Notes: generated by a model from the letters alone, not told the origin. 64,000 nt of DNA from Emticicia aquatilis (GCF_014644295.1 NZ_BMKK01000015.1:60966-124965); one strand, 5' to 3'. Counted from the stretch's first letter, positions 26,733 through 35,386 are shown. Program-made: numbers and translations.

Positions 26733-27641
26733 ATGAAACATTCAGAGCAAAATATCACCAAAATAACTTCGATAAAAGAGCTGCATATTTACATGAGTTT
26801 GCCAAGTCCATTAAACCCATTGCTTACTATTATTGACCATTCTGAAACACCCAATCAAGAAAATAACCAAAGGTTACTTTTAGATTTCTACAATATTTCA
26901 ATCAAAAGAAGCTTTAAGGGAAAGTTGAAATATGGCAAAAATAACTATGATTTTGATGATGGAAGTATGTCGTTTATTGCACCCAATCAAATAATAAGTG
27001 TAGAAAGCGATGAAAACAGAAACTCCGACGGCTGGTCATTAATCTTCCATGCTGATTTGATTAGGCAATATCCATTGGCAAAATCAATAAAAAACTATGG
27101 CTTTTTTTCGTATGCCGTCAACGAAGCCTTGCATCTTTCGGCCGAAGAAGAAAAAACCATTGAGGCAATTGTACAAAACATTCAAAATGAAATCAATTCG
27201 AGATTAGATACTTTTAGTCAGGATGTAATTGTTTCCAGCCTCGAATTGCTGTTGAGTTATTGTAATCGTTTTTACAACCGTCAATTCATTACCCGAAAAA
27301 TGGCTACCAACGATTTGCTCACAAATTTTGAATATATTTTGGACAAACATTTTAGTGATAATACAAACTTGGTATTACCGACGGTCGAGAATCTATCCAC
27401 CGAACTGAATGTATCTTCTTCCTATTTGAGTGATATGCTGCGAAGTCTAACAGGACAAAATACCCAGCAACACATTCACAATAAACTCATCGAAAAATCA
27501 AAAGAAATACTTACCACCACCAATTTGACGGTCAGCGAAATAGCCTACCAATTGGGTTTTGAGTATCCGCAATCGTTTTCAAAACTCTTTAAAAATAAAG
27601 TAAACATGAGTCCATTGGAGTTTAGGGCAAGTTTTAATTGA
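26733..27641 (+). CDS. AraC family transcriptional regulator
   Basis: The product has 302 residues. The N-terminal half is a cupin-like sensor (FDDGSMSFIAPNQIISVES). The C-terminal DNA-binding part shows ENLSTELNVSSSYLSDMLRSLTGQNTQQHIHNKL and LTVSEIAYQLGFEYPQSFSKLFKNKVNMSPLEFR, the two HTH motifs. It is clearly paralogous to the regulator at 28618-29538. It sits between a reductase gene and an NmrA-like gene, each preceded by 21-bp-phased direct repeats, so it plausibly regulates one or both. Confidence 0.92.
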   Translation: MKHSEQNITKITSIKELHIYMSLPSPLNPLLTIIDHSETPNQENNQRLLLDFYNISIKRSFKGKLKYGKNNYDFDDGSMSFIAPNQIISVESDENRNSDGWSLIFHADLIRQYPLAKSIKNYGFFSYAVNEALHLSAEEEKTIEAIVQNIQNEINSRLDTFSQDVIVSSLELLLSYCNRFYNRQFITRKMATNDLLTNFEYILDKHFSDNTNLVLPTVENLSTELNVSSSYLSDMLRSLTGQNTQQHIHNKLIEKSKEILTTTNLTVSEIAYQLGFEYPQSFSKLFKNKVNMSPLEFRASFN

Positions 27642-27645
27642 GAAT

Positions 27646-27674
27646 GTCAGATTTAGCTACATCAAAGTCAGATT
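27646..27674. promoter_or_regulatory. Putative AraC operator upstream of the NmrA-like gene
   Basis: GTCAGATT occurs at 27646 and again at 27667, exactly 21 bp apart and in the same orientation, about 60 bp before the start at 27733. Confidence 0.5.
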
Positions 27675-27732
27675 CGGTGTATTTTTAAGAAAAGCCAGTG
27701 TTGAACTTTGCAATATAAAATTAATAGACACA

Positions 27733-28602
27733 ATGAACAAAATATTGGTTACAGGAGCAACAGGACACCTTGGCAGTGCGGTTATCAAAACATTATTGAC
27801 AAAAATTTCATCCAATCAGGTTTCAATTATTACTCGAAACGAAGAAAAGCGACTTGAATTTGAATCAAAAGGATTTAATGCCCATTTGGGCAGTTATGAA
27901 GACATTTTTTCTCTCGAAAAAGCAATGGAAGGGGTTGATACAGTTTTACTCATTTCATCAGGCGACCAAGGCGACCGAATGCAAGAGCATAAAAATGTAA
28001 TAGATACAGCCCAAAAAGCAGAGGTAAAACACATTGCCTACACAAGTAGATGTTTGAATGACAGACACACTTTGGCAAATAAATTAATGGTAGAGCATTT
28101 TGACACAGAAGATTACATCATAGCAAGTGGCTTGACATATACTTTTTTTAGAAATATTTTATACATGGATGCCATACCACAATTTATTGGTGGTAAAGTA
28201 GCATTGGAAAGAGGTATATTTCTGCCGGCAGGCGATGGCAAAGTATCTTTTGCATTAAGGAGTGAAATGGGTGAGGCAATGGCGAAAGTTCTGTTGAAAA
28301 ATGAACGTGGAAATAAGATTTACAATTTTACAGGCGATAAAACTTACTCGTTTTATGATATTGCAACTGCACTCACTGAACTTTCGGGTAAAGAAGTTAA
28401 CTATACAAATGTTGAAACTGCGGCATTTGAAGGAATGATGAGACAAAGAAATTTGCCAGAGCCAGTAATTCAGAAAATTGTAGATTTTATTACTGACATC
28501 AAGCATAATCAAGAAGCCGATATTTACAGCGACCTTGAAAATCAATTGGGCAGGAAACCAATAGGTTTAAAAGACGGATTAAAAGTATTGTTCGGCTTAT
28601 AA
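27733..28602 (+). CDS. NmrA/QorB-like NAD(P)-binding protein (atypical SDR)
   Basis: The product has 289 residues. The N-terminal KILVTGATGHLGSAVIKTLL is the Rossmann TGxTGxxG motif of atypical SDRs. IAYTSRCLND, FFRNILYMDAIPQFIGG and GDGKVSFALRSEMGEAMAKVLL follow in the order seen in NmrA and quinone-oxidoreductase (QorB)-like proteins. It probably binds NADP(H), with a role in redox sensing or quinone/aldehyde metabolism. It is flanked by two paralogous AraC genes, which suggests a small inducible regulon. Confidence 0.88.
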   Translation: MNKILVTGATGHLGSAVIKTLLTKISSNQVSIITRNEEKRLEFESKGFNAHLGSYEDIFSLEKAMEGVDTVLLISSGDQGDRMQEHKNVIDTAQKAEVKHIAYTSRCLNDRHTLANKLMVEHFDTEDYIIASGLTYTFFRNILYMDAIPQFIGGKVALERGIFLPAGDGKVSFALRSEMGEAMAKVLLKNERGNKIYNFTGDKTYSFYDIATALTELSGKEVNYTNVETAAFEGMMRQRNLPEPVIQKIVDFITDIKHNQEADIYSDLENQLGRKPIGLKDGLKVLFGL

Positions 28603-28617
28603 ATTTACCTTTGTTTT

Positions 28618-29538
28618 ATGAATTTACAAACACCGAATCTGATTAAAACCATCGCCGAATATCATCGGTATATGGAGTTGCCAAAGCCCGAACACCCTTT
28701 GATTAGTGTAATAAAATTTGAGGAAATAAAACGCCAACCGAACAATTGCCCAAGTAGTATCATTCATAATTTTTATTCGATTGCATTGAAGAAGAATTTT
28801 ACTGCAAAAATGAAATATGGGCAACAAGATTTTGACTTTGATGAAGGTGTAATGCACTTTATGTCGCCAAAACAAGTCTTGACTATACAGGCTTCATCAG
28901 TTGAGGAATTTAATCATACAGGTTGGTTGTTATTAATCCACCCCGATTTTTTGTGGAATACAGCACTTGCAAAAAAGATAAAACAGTACGAATATTTTAG
29001 CTATAAAGTATCTGAAGCATTGCATCTTTCTGAAAAAGAAGAAATTTTGGTGACCGATATTATTGAAAAAATTGCACAAGAATACCACGCCAATATTGAT
29101 AATTTTAGTCAAGACGTAATTGTAGCCCAAATTGAATTATTGCTAACCTACTCTGAACGCTTTTATCAACGACAATTCATTACCCGAAAAATTGCCAACC
29201 ATAAAATCCTTAACCAGCTGGAAGCTTTACTCACAAGCTATTTCAATCAAGATGATTTAGCGGACAAAGGTATCCCAACGGTTCAATTTATAGCAGATAA
29301 TTTAAACATTTCGGCAAACTACCTAAGCCGTTTGTTACAACTACTCACAGGGCAAAGCACCAAGCAGTTTATACACGACAAATTAATAGATTCAGCAAAA
29401 GAAAAACTATCAACTACCGATTTAACGGTGAACGAAATAGCTTACAGTTTAGGTTTTGAGCATCCACAATCATTTAACAAGCTTTTCAAAAGCAAAACTA
29501 ATCTGACACCAATTCAGTACAGAAGTTCATTTAATTAA
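28618..29538 (+). CDS. AraC family transcriptional regulator (paralogue of 26733-27641)
   Basis: The 306-residue product aligns along its whole length with the AraC protein at 26733-27641 (shared motifs QDVIVA.IELLLTY, RQFITRKIA, NISANYLSRLLQLLTGQSTKQFIHDKL, EIAYSLGFEHPQSFNKLFKSKTNLTPIQYR). A TACCTTTG box matching the Bacteroidota -7 consensus ends at 28613, only 4 bp before the ATG, so the mRNA could be nearly leaderless. The protein begins 15 bp after the NmrA-like gene and may also be co-transcribed with it. Confidence 0.92.
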   Translation: MNLQTPNLIKTIAEYHRYMELPKPEHPLISVIKFEEIKRQPNNCPSSIIHNFYSIALKKNFTAKMKYGQQDFDFDEGVMHFMSPKQVLTIQASSVEEFNHTGWLLLIHPDFLWNTALAKKIKQYEYFSYKVSEALHLSEKEEILVTDIIEKIAQEYHANIDNFSQDVIVAQIELLLTYSERFYQRQFITRKIANHKILNQLEALLTSYFNQDDLADKGIPTVQFIADNLNISANYLSRLLQLLTGQSTKQFIHDKLIDSAKEKLSTTDLTVNEIAYSLGFEHPQSFNKLFKSKTNLTPIQYRSSFN

Positions 29539-29550
29539 AATTTGACAACT

Positions 29551-29991
29551 ATGAAATCTTTATTTTTATCAATAATATCTTTGAGTGTTTTTTTGTTTTC
29601 GTTCAACAGTAAAGCCCAAAATGCTGATGATTTGAAACAAATCATTATCAAAAAGTATAAAAGAGTAAGAACAACACTAAAAAACGGCGACCCAAATTAT
29701 GTGTTAGAAATGCTCGCCAACGATGCTATTTTATTTCTACCAAACGGAACAGAAGTAGTTGGAAAGGCTGCTTTAAAACCCTTTTATGAAAAAGTAGCAC
29801 TCACAGGCATTGATATAGAAAGCACCCCAACTGCGGTTGAACTACTATCTGAAACTACGGCATTTGAAGTAGGTATTTTCACTTCTACGACAAAAACGAG
29901 CAAAAAAAATTCGGCAAAATACATTAACATTTGGAAGAAAATTGACGGAGATTGGAAATTATACAAAGCAATAGACCAAGCCAAGTTGTAA
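29551..29991 (+). CDS. SnoaL-like / DUF4440 exported protein
   Basis: The ATG at 29551 gives a signal peptide (MKSLFLSIISLSVFLFSFNSKAQ). A TTG 9 bp upstream is unlikely. The mature domain (LKQIIIKKYKRVRTTLKNGDPNYVLEMLANDAILFLPNGTEVVGKAALKPFYEKV...YINIWKKIDGDWKLYKAID) is a cystatin-like alpha+beta fold of the SnoaL/DUF4440 type. No catalytic assignment is possible. It follows the AraC gene by 12 bp. Confidence 0.85.
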   Translation: MKSLFLSIISLSVFLFSFNSKAQNADDLKQIIIKKYKRVRTTLKNGDPNYVLEMLANDAILFLPNGTEVVGKAALKPFYEKVALTGIDIESTPTAVELLSETTAFEVGIFTSTTKTSKKNSAKYINIWKKIDGDWKLYKAIDQAKL

Positions 29992-30258
29992 TTCTAAAAA
30001 TCTTTACCACCCACAGGATTTTGCAAATTTAAAGTTGACATCCATACTCTCAAGAAAAAGTTAGTTCAGTAGCAGAGACCAGTCCAGCACGGTAACTTTC
30101 TACTACTTTTCGTAAGTAGGGTATGGAGTTGCGATTTTTTTTATTTCCTTGTAAGTCCCTGATTATCATATATTTATATTATATATGTCAAGTCATTTTA
30201 GTAGCATACGACTTGTTATATAGTTTATCTTATGTTAAGCAAATTAAAATAGATTATA

Positions 30259-31245
30259 TCAAATCTTATATAAATACGCACTTAATCTACTCTGGTATTG
30301 AGAAAAATATATATTCTTCATATCAGCATCTAAGAATGACTCTTCAATCATCAACTTCACAGCATCAGTTTTCGTCGTAAAATCTTCAATGATTCGTTTC
30401 AATCGTTTTGATTGAATGCCAATTTTAATGCCAAACTCAAAAAAATCTGAATAGCTAAAATACCCTAATGAATTATAAGCATCGGTATAATAATCACTGT
30501 AAAATAAATCCAAAGCCATGGCAGGTTCATTGGGTGTATGCAGATACGTACACAGTAAGTCATAGGCAGGTTAAAGTCTGAAATCACCAAATTTTGTCTG
30601 AATTAATGAGAAATTTTTGAGATGAGCATCTCCATTTGAAAACACATAATTAAACAACACTAACTTATAAAAACGCTCAATTTCAACTGTCCAAGCTGCA
30701 CAGTATTTTCTTAGTAGCATAGCTATTTCTTCGTAACTACCTTCATACTTATAATTATCCCCACTAATCTGCCGACTTACTTGTTTGATTTGAGTAAAAT
30801 CTTCTTGTAGCCATTTAGTCCCATCTGCTTGTACATCAAATCTTTTGACCAGATACGCTGGTTCAGAATTTTTAAAATAGATGAGCGTGTTTGGAGCGGT
30901 TTCAATACCAAAAATCTGTGAAGCGATTTGCATCGTTAGATGCTCATTTTCGGGTGCAGAAGCTAAGTTCTGAAATCTCCCAACAGGAATTGGTTTTAGA
31001 ATATACTTCCCTCCTACTTGCGTCAGTTTTAGCGTATCTTCTTCGAGTTGTAATGAATATTTTACTTGCACTCCTGAGATAGAAATTTGTCGGATATTAT
31101 TCTCAAAATCATTGTTATATATAAATTCTGGTGCTTCAAAATCGAGGAATGGCGAAACCCTTTTTCCATCAAATAAATGTTTGAGGGCTTTCGCAGAAAA
31201 ACCGAGTGATTTGATTGGATTATATGTCGATAAACATTTGCTCAT
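30259..31245 (-). pseudogene. hipT: hipT-like HipA-family Ser/Thr kinase toxin, interrupted by one in-frame TAA
   Basis: The frame from 31245 encodes the HipA/HipT core: SISGVQVKYSLQ (Gly-rich/Ser loop), GKYILKPIP (ATP-binding Lys), YLVKRFDV, and NGDAHLKNFSL (catalytic loop). It stops at TAA 30571-30573 just after FGDFRL. The same frame then continues PAYDLLCTYLHTPNEPAMALDLF to 30259, with the metal-binding Asp of the YDLL motif downstream of the stop. One base change of a Ser codon (the family usually has RLSPAYDLL) explains it. The full length would be about 328 residues, the normal HipT size. The truncated 224-residue product lacks the metal-binding Asp, so the kinase is probably inactive unless the stop is read through. 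Confidence 0.75.
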
Positions 31246-31553
31246 ATTTCTTTTACTGTAATTGCCCCTATTGTATCATTCTTAGCTGTTTTTAGCAAAC
31301 GAGTAAACTCATCTTTTTCATCTATCTGAAAAGCCTTACACTGAATTTCTTTATTAATTCCTTCTGAGAGCAATCCACTAAAAAACGGAAAAAGTGAAGA
31401 TGATTCAAAAACTTTGGCTTGTTTTGGAAATGAAAAACTAATCGCTGGCAATGCCGAATTCAAATAGTTTGCAGTGTACTCAAATAAGTACCTATTATCT
31501 GATTTTTCCAAGTATCCTGCCAAAATTTGGTTATAGTAAACTTCCGCCTTCAT
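31242..31553 (-). CDS. hipS: HipS-like antitoxin (separate HipA N-subdomain 1)
   Basis: The 103-residue product corresponds to the N-terminal subdomain that is fused to the kinase in ordinary HipA (YYNQILAGYLEKSDNRYLFEYTANYL...ISFSFPKQAKVFESSSLFPFFSGLLSEG). As a separate gene between an XRE regulator and a short HipA kinase, it matches the three-gene hipBST arrangement, in which HipS rather than HipB neutralises the kinase. It overlaps hipB by 23 bp and the kinase by 4 bp (ATGA), implying strict translational coupling. Confidence 0.8.
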   Translation of the reverse strand: MKAEVYYNQILAGYLEKSDNRYLFEYTANYLNSALPAISFSFPKQAKVFESSSLFPFFSGLLSEGINKEIQCKAFQIDEKDEFTRLLKTAKNDTIGAITVKEI

Positions 31554-31752
31554 TGTTTAGTTTTTTTATCACAACCGTTATTTCCATTCCCAAAACATCT
31601 AATATTTTTTGTAGGGTATTCAAGGTTGGATTCGCCCTATCATTTTCTATTTTCTGAATAGATTTTGTAGAAACTCCACAAAGTTCGGCCAAGTCTTCTT
31701 GCCTAATTTGTAAATACTTACGACGCTCTTCTATCAATTTTCCAAATTCCAT
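31531..31752 (-). CDS. hipB: HipB-like XRE family repressor
   Basis: The 73-residue product has the XRE/HTH_3 motif RQEDLAELCGVSTKSIQKIENDRANPTLNTLQKILDVLGM. It is the first gene of the hipBST-like operon. Two related inverted boxes upstream (31757-31768 and 31815-31832) are probable autoregulatory operators. The short C-terminal tail (EITVVIKKLNNEGGSLL) may contact its partners. Confidence 0.85.
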   Translation of the reverse strand: MEFGKLIEERRKYLQIRQEDLAELCGVSTKSIQKIENDRANPTLNTLQKILDVLGMEITVVIKKLNNEGGSLL

Positions 31753-31756
31753 AACA

Positions 31757-31832
31757 GAACTATAATTCTTATTTTACTGTAAATTTAAGAAGAAAATTAT
31801 CAAAATTAAGAAAATACGAATTATAGTTCGTA
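31757..31832. promoter_or_regulatory. Paired HipB-type operators
   Basis: GAACTATAATTC at 31757-31768 is the exact reverse complement of GAATTATAGTTC at 31818-31829. The latter sits in an 18-bp imperfect palindrome, TACGAATTATAGTTCGTA (31815-31832, 16 of 18 positions symmetric). Both lie between hipB and the parB terminator, as expected for operators spanning the hip promoter. Confidence 0.6.
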
Positions 31833-31882
31833 TTTAAAAATACACTATTTGGTAATTTGTAGATAACGAAATTTATCAAAAA

Positions 31883-31913
31883 AATCATAAGTGCAAATTT
31901 TGCACTTATGATT
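31883..31913 (-). terminator. 31-bp palindrome overlapping the parB stop (copy 1)
   Basis: 15-bp arms (AATCATAAGTGCAAA and complement) with one central base. On the minus strand it is followed by a run of seven T. The parB stop codon (31906-31908) lies inside the hairpin. The identical palindrome recurs after the first rep gene at 34777-34807. Confidence 0.75.
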
Positions 31914-32769
31914 CTAACAGCTTTTTAAGACTTGATATTTTACCCATTAAATGTTCACAATCTTTTTTGGTTGAGATTGTTTTGGCAAAATCAACTACAT
32001 CTTTTTTAAGGGATTTTATCAGCTTCTGATTACTTTTTGCTGGAGCCTTTTCCTCTCCCCTACTCACAGCATTTTTTATATCATCGACCGAATTCAATTC
32101 TTCGGTATTCACTTCCATTTTTCCCAAACGCTGAATTTCTTCTTTACTCAAATCAATCTTTCCAGACAGCAACTCACTTTTCAAATTTGTGGGAAGCTTC
32201 TCTACACCCTTGGCAAAATCACCATCATTCTTAATCGTCCGTGGACTGACCGCATGTTCCGCCGCTAATTTTTCGGCAATATCTCCTTTTTCTCCCCCTT
32301 CCCTATCGTACTTGCCTTTGCCTGTTTTTTCTCGATTATAACGAAGTCCTCTGAAATACGAAATCTGCTCTGGATTCAGGTTTCTTCTACCCAACTGAAA
32401 ATCAATCATGTAGTCTTTTACGGCATCCAAATCTTCAAAGTCGAGCAGACCAATCTTAAAATCAACACCAAATTGAGTACAGATTTTGTATCGATTGTGT
32501 CCGTCAATCAAGATATAAATGGGTTCGTCACGCTCCCCTATTCCTGCTTTTTGTTCGGTTGTTTCCCAAACCGTCAGCGGGTCTTTGCAGCCGTGTTTCA
32601 GAATGTTATTTTCAAGCTGTTTGTATTCTTCGGTCGTAAGTGGTGGAATAAACTGTTTGAGCGACTCAAGTATTACAATTTGTTTTTTTATTTTTTCGGT
32701 TTCGGAAAAAGTCGAAGGCTGTAAATCAACCAAAGTCTTTTTCATTCCAGCCATAAAATTCTTTGCCAT
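31906..32769 (-). CDS. parB: ParB/RepB-like partition protein
   Basis: The product has 287 residues. The N-terminal ParB/sulfiredoxin-like domain spans about residues 55-125 (IYILIDGHNRYKICTQFGVDFKIGLLDFEDLDAVKDYMIDFQLGRRNLNPEQISYFRG). GHNRYK replaces the canonical GERRYR CTPase motif. A central HTH-like region follows (IAEKLAAEHAVSPRTIKNDGDFAKGVEKLP), then a charged C-terminus. It would bind a centromere-like site and work with ParA for replicon segregation. It is 13 bp downstream of parA. Its stop codon lies in a strong terminator palindrome. Confidence 0.82.
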   Translation of the reverse strand: MAKNFMAGMKKTLVDLQPSTFSETEKIKKQIVILESLKQFIPPLTTEEYKQLENNILKHGCKDPLTVWETTEQKAGIGERDEPIYILIDGHNRYKICTQFGVDFKIGLLDFEDLDAVKDYMIDFQLGRRNLNPEQISYFRGLRYNREKTGKGKYDREGGEKGDIAEKLAAEHAVSPRTIKNDGDFAKGVEKLPTNLKSELLSGKIDLSKEEIQRLGKMEVNTEELNSVDDIKNAVSRGEEKAPAKSNQKLIKSLKKDVVDFAKTISTKKDCEHLMGKISSLKKLLES

Positions 32770-32782
32770 AGATGGGTTTATT

Positions 32783-33730
32783 TTAAGCCAAAGTCATTAC
32801 TTCTTTGGCAACGTTCATGTATTGTTCGGCCGAAAGTGATTTCGGTGAATAGCTGAATAAATCTTGTTTTGCTACCTGCGATTGCTTGATAACAGTCGAA
32901 CTCTCAATTTGGGTTTTAAAAATATTAAAATGTCCGTAGGTTTCTTTGATATGCTCAATCATGCCACGGTGCACACTTTGATTTTTATGAATCATTGTAA
33001 ACAAAATGCCCTTGATTGTGAGCGAGAAATTGCTGTGTTCACGAATCTCCATGATGCGGTTGAAAAGGTTTTCTACACCATAGTACGCCGATGCCTCGGG
33101 CTGCATAGGCACAATACACTCATGCGAAGCCACCAAAGCGGCCGTAGTGAGAATATTAAGCGATGGTGGGCAGTCGATAAGCACGTAATCAAAATCGCTC
33201 AAAATAGGGCTTATTTTGTTGTGCAGGCGTTTCTCTGCTCCTATCGAATTGACCAACTCTAATTCTCGATAAGCCATCCGAATATCCGAAGGCGAAATCA
33301 TGAGGTTTTCTTCAATCTGAATTATTGGCAGTGGTTCTTTGCTCAATAGCGAATCTATGACTTGCATCTCGGGTGAGTGAATTCCAAAACACTGCGAAAG
33401 ATTTCCTTGTGAATCCATGTCAATCATCAATACTCGATTGCCCAGTAGATTCAGAGCTTTTCCGAGATTTATCGTCGAAGTGGTCTTCCCTACTCCACCC
33501 TTGTGGTTAACAATCGAAATAACTTTGGCTTTTGAAAATAATTCATCCGAATAGCCATACTGACGCAAAACAGGTTCTAACTTGCTCAGGTGAGTTTCGT
33601 TGAGTTTAGCCAATCCATCAACAACTTTATAAAGAATCCTTGATGGAATTCCTGCCTCTTTTTCAATCTGGGTACGATTAAGTGCAGGTTTCATATTTAA
33701 AAACTTAATAACCAGTTCGGACGAAATCAT
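32783..33730 (-). CDS. parA: ParA family partition ATPase
   Basis: The 315-residue product has an N-terminal extension of about 65 residues with an HTH-like segment (NRTQIEKEAGIPSRILYKVVDGLAKLNETHLSKLEPVLRQYG), as in type Ia plasmid ParA proteins that repress their own promoter. The deviant Walker A (NHKGGVGKTTSTINLGKAL) lies near residues 74-92. Walker A' follows in MIDMDSQGNLSQ, and Walker B in VLIDCPPSLNILTTAAL. It drives segregation with ParB. The gene diverges from the rep gene at 34016 across an AT-rich region that includes an inverted repeat. Confidence 0.92.
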   Translation of the reverse strand: MISSELVIKFLNMKPALNRTQIEKEAGIPSRILYKVVDGLAKLNETHLSKLEPVLRQYGYSDELFSKAKVISIVNHKGGVGKTTSTINLGKALNLLGNRVLMIDMDSQGNLSQCFGIHSPEMQVIDSLLSKEPLPIIQIEENLMISPSDIRMAYRELELVNSIGAEKRLHNKISPILSDFDYVLIDCPPSLNILTTAALVASHECIVPMQPEASAYYGVENLFNRIMEIREHSNFSLTIKGILFTMIHKNQSVHRGMIEHIKETYGHFNIFKTQIESSTVIKQSQVAKQDLFSYSPKSLSAEQYMNVAKEVMTLA

Positions 33731-33851
33731 GATATTTGTGGTAAATTTTTTCTCAAAAATATAAATATTTATCTTTTAAAACAATCATTGGATAAAAAAA
33801 TATCTAATATTTTTCAAGAAATAAAATTCTTAAAGAATACGAAAAGTAAGG

Positions 33852-33893
33852 TTCGTTCTCGTTATAAAATTTCAAAAAACCGACGAGAACGAA
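33852..33893. promoter_or_regulatory. Inverted repeat between parA and rep1
   Basis: TTCGTTCTCG at 33852-33861 is the perfect complement of CGAGAACGAA at 33884-33893, with 22 bp between. It lies in the AT-rich divergent region between parA and the first rep gene. It may be a ParA or Rep operator. The rest of 33731-34015 shows no gene. Confidence 0.5.
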
Positions 33894-34015
33894 GTACGTA
33901 TTTCTCTTTCTTTTAAAATCAATCTACAAAAAATAGTACTTAAAATTCTATTCGATAAAATTGGTTTTAAAATTTAAAAACGAGAAATTTGGTGTAGAAA
34001 ATAAATCAAGATTTT

Positions 34016-34774
34016 ATGACAAGTTTTGCTATAAATCAAGGGTATCAACAACAATTATTTTCTCAGCCAATGGTTGTAGCTCCAAGTGTTGAGAATGAAA
34101 TTTCGGCTGATGTAATTGAGCAATTAAATGATTTAATAATGGCACAATACGAAATGTCGCTTTTTGAACGCCGCATTTTTATTGCCATAATCGAACAAAT
34201 CAGTAATAATTTACTTGAGGTAGGAGGGATGAAAGTAGTACCCGAAATAGTACTTGATGCTCGACAAATAATTGCTGCCAGTGGCTTAAAAGGTGAATCG
34301 GCATTTGTGGAATTACAAAAAGCAACAACAAATCTGATTAAGCACGTTTGTAAGATAACCGAAACCGATGGACTTTTACAGGTTTCATTGCTAAGTAGTG
34401 CTAAATATATGAAAGGCAAAGGGCAGATTAAACTTCGAATAGACGCAAATCTGCACCCGTATTTACTAAAACTAAAAAATCAGTTTAGCATTTATAGTCT
34501 TGAAAAACTGATTCTATTCAAAAGCTATTATTCACAGTGCCTTTATGAACTATTCCGAAAACTACCAAAACAGAATGGTACAATAATGATTTCGATAGAG
34601 CAACTACGGAAAATTTTAAGAATAGGAGAGAGCGAGTACGAACGTTACTTTGATTTCAAACGCTACATCATACAACAAGCCCAAAAAGAGTTAGCGATAC
34701 ACGACACAAGTTTCGACTTCAAAGAAAAAAAGCAGGGCAAAAAAGTAATTGCACTACAGTTTATTTTTAAATAA
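34016..34774 (+). CDS. Rep_3 family replication initiator-like protein (rep1)
   Basis: The 252-residue product shows the two winged-helix layout of plasmid initiators of the Rep_3/RepB type. The N-terminal domain has YEMSLFERRIFIAIIEQISNN and LLKLKNQFSIYSLEKLILFKSYYSQCLYELFRKL. The second domain has ISIEQLRKILRIGESEYERYFDFKRYIIQQAQKELAIHDTSFDFKEKKQGKKVIALQF. It is distantly related to the second initiator at 35426-36760. Such proteins bind iterons and open the plasmid origin. It diverges from parA and ends in the same palindrome that ends parB. Confidence 0.82.
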   Translation: MTSFAINQGYQQQLFSQPMVVAPSVENEISADVIEQLNDLIMAQYEMSLFERRIFIAIIEQISNNLLEVGGMKVVPEIVLDARQIIAASGLKGESAFVELQKATTNLIKHVCKITETDGLLQVSLLSSAKYMKGKGQIKLRIDANLHPYLLKLKNQFSIYSLEKLILFKSYYSQCLYELFRKLPKQNGTIMISIEQLRKILRIGESEYERYFDFKRYIIQQAQKELAIHDTSFDFKEKKQGKKVIALQFIFK

Positions 34775-34811
34775 AAAATCATAAGTGCAAATTTTGCACT
34801 TATGATTTTTT
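34773..34811 (+). terminator. 39-bp palindrome after rep1 (copy 2 of the parB-end palindrome)
   Basis: 19-bp perfect arms around one base. The inner 31 bp are identical to 31883-31913. The right arm ends in six T on the plus strand, consistent with a rho-independent terminator for rep1. Confidence 0.75.
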
Positions 34812-35033
34812 AGCGTTATTTCTTCTATAAAAACCAGAACTTCTTACATATAGAGTTATCGACAATGCAAACTACATCCAAATAATATTTGGTTCAGAAG
34901 TTAGACTTTAATCTTGAAAATAAATACTAATCATTTTAGTATTTAAACCAATAACTGTTTGTTTTTTTAATTTTAAAGTATTTTATGTATTTTCTGTCGT
35001 TGTAATTGACTTATAACCAATGTTTTATGAGAC

Positions 35034-35335
35034 TAACTATCACTTATATGTCGTTAACTATCACCAATATATCGTTAACTATCACTAATATGTCGTTCTA
35101 ACTATCACCAAAATGTCGCTAAGTATCACTAATATGTCGTTCTGACAATTTCTCTATAAAGAATACTCTCTAACTATCACTAATTTGTCGTTAACTATCA
35201 CCAAAATGTCGTTTTAATTTATATTGATGTATTATCTGGTTTTTGAATCAATATTTGAGGTTTTCAGAAAAAAAGAACGTTAAAAATCCATCTAACTATC
35301 ACCAAAATGTCGTCAACTATCACCAATATGTCGGA
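35034..35335. repeat. Nine 22-bp iterons (TAACTATCACYAAWATGTCG-type)
   Basis: Iterons start at 35034, 35055, 35076, 35099, 35120, 35171, 35192, 35293 and 35314. Within clusters they are spaced 21 bp apart (two helical turns), sharing the ends TAACTATCAC and ATGTCGTT with small variations. The clusters are separated by AT-rich spacers. They precede the second rep gene, so they are the likely binding sites of that initiator. Confidence 0.85.
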
Positions 35336-35360
35336 TAATAAAATAAGTACAAAATCATAG

Positions 35361-35386
35361 TATCACTTATGTTTTTATGAGTGATA
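35361..35386. promoter_or_regulatory. Iteron-related inverted repeat (probable rep autorepression operator)
   Basis: TATCACTTAT at 35361-35370 faces ATGAGTGATA at 35377-35386 (9 of 10 positions paired). The TATCAC core is shared with the iterons. It lies 40 bp before the rep2 ATG. In iteron plasmids the initiator dimer typically binds such an inverted half-iteron pair to repress its own gene. Confidence 0.65.

Noticed and set aside
30123..30380. Plus-strand 85-codon frame
   Set aside because: Low-complexity hydrophobic start, then antisense to the hipT C-terminal part; no family features.
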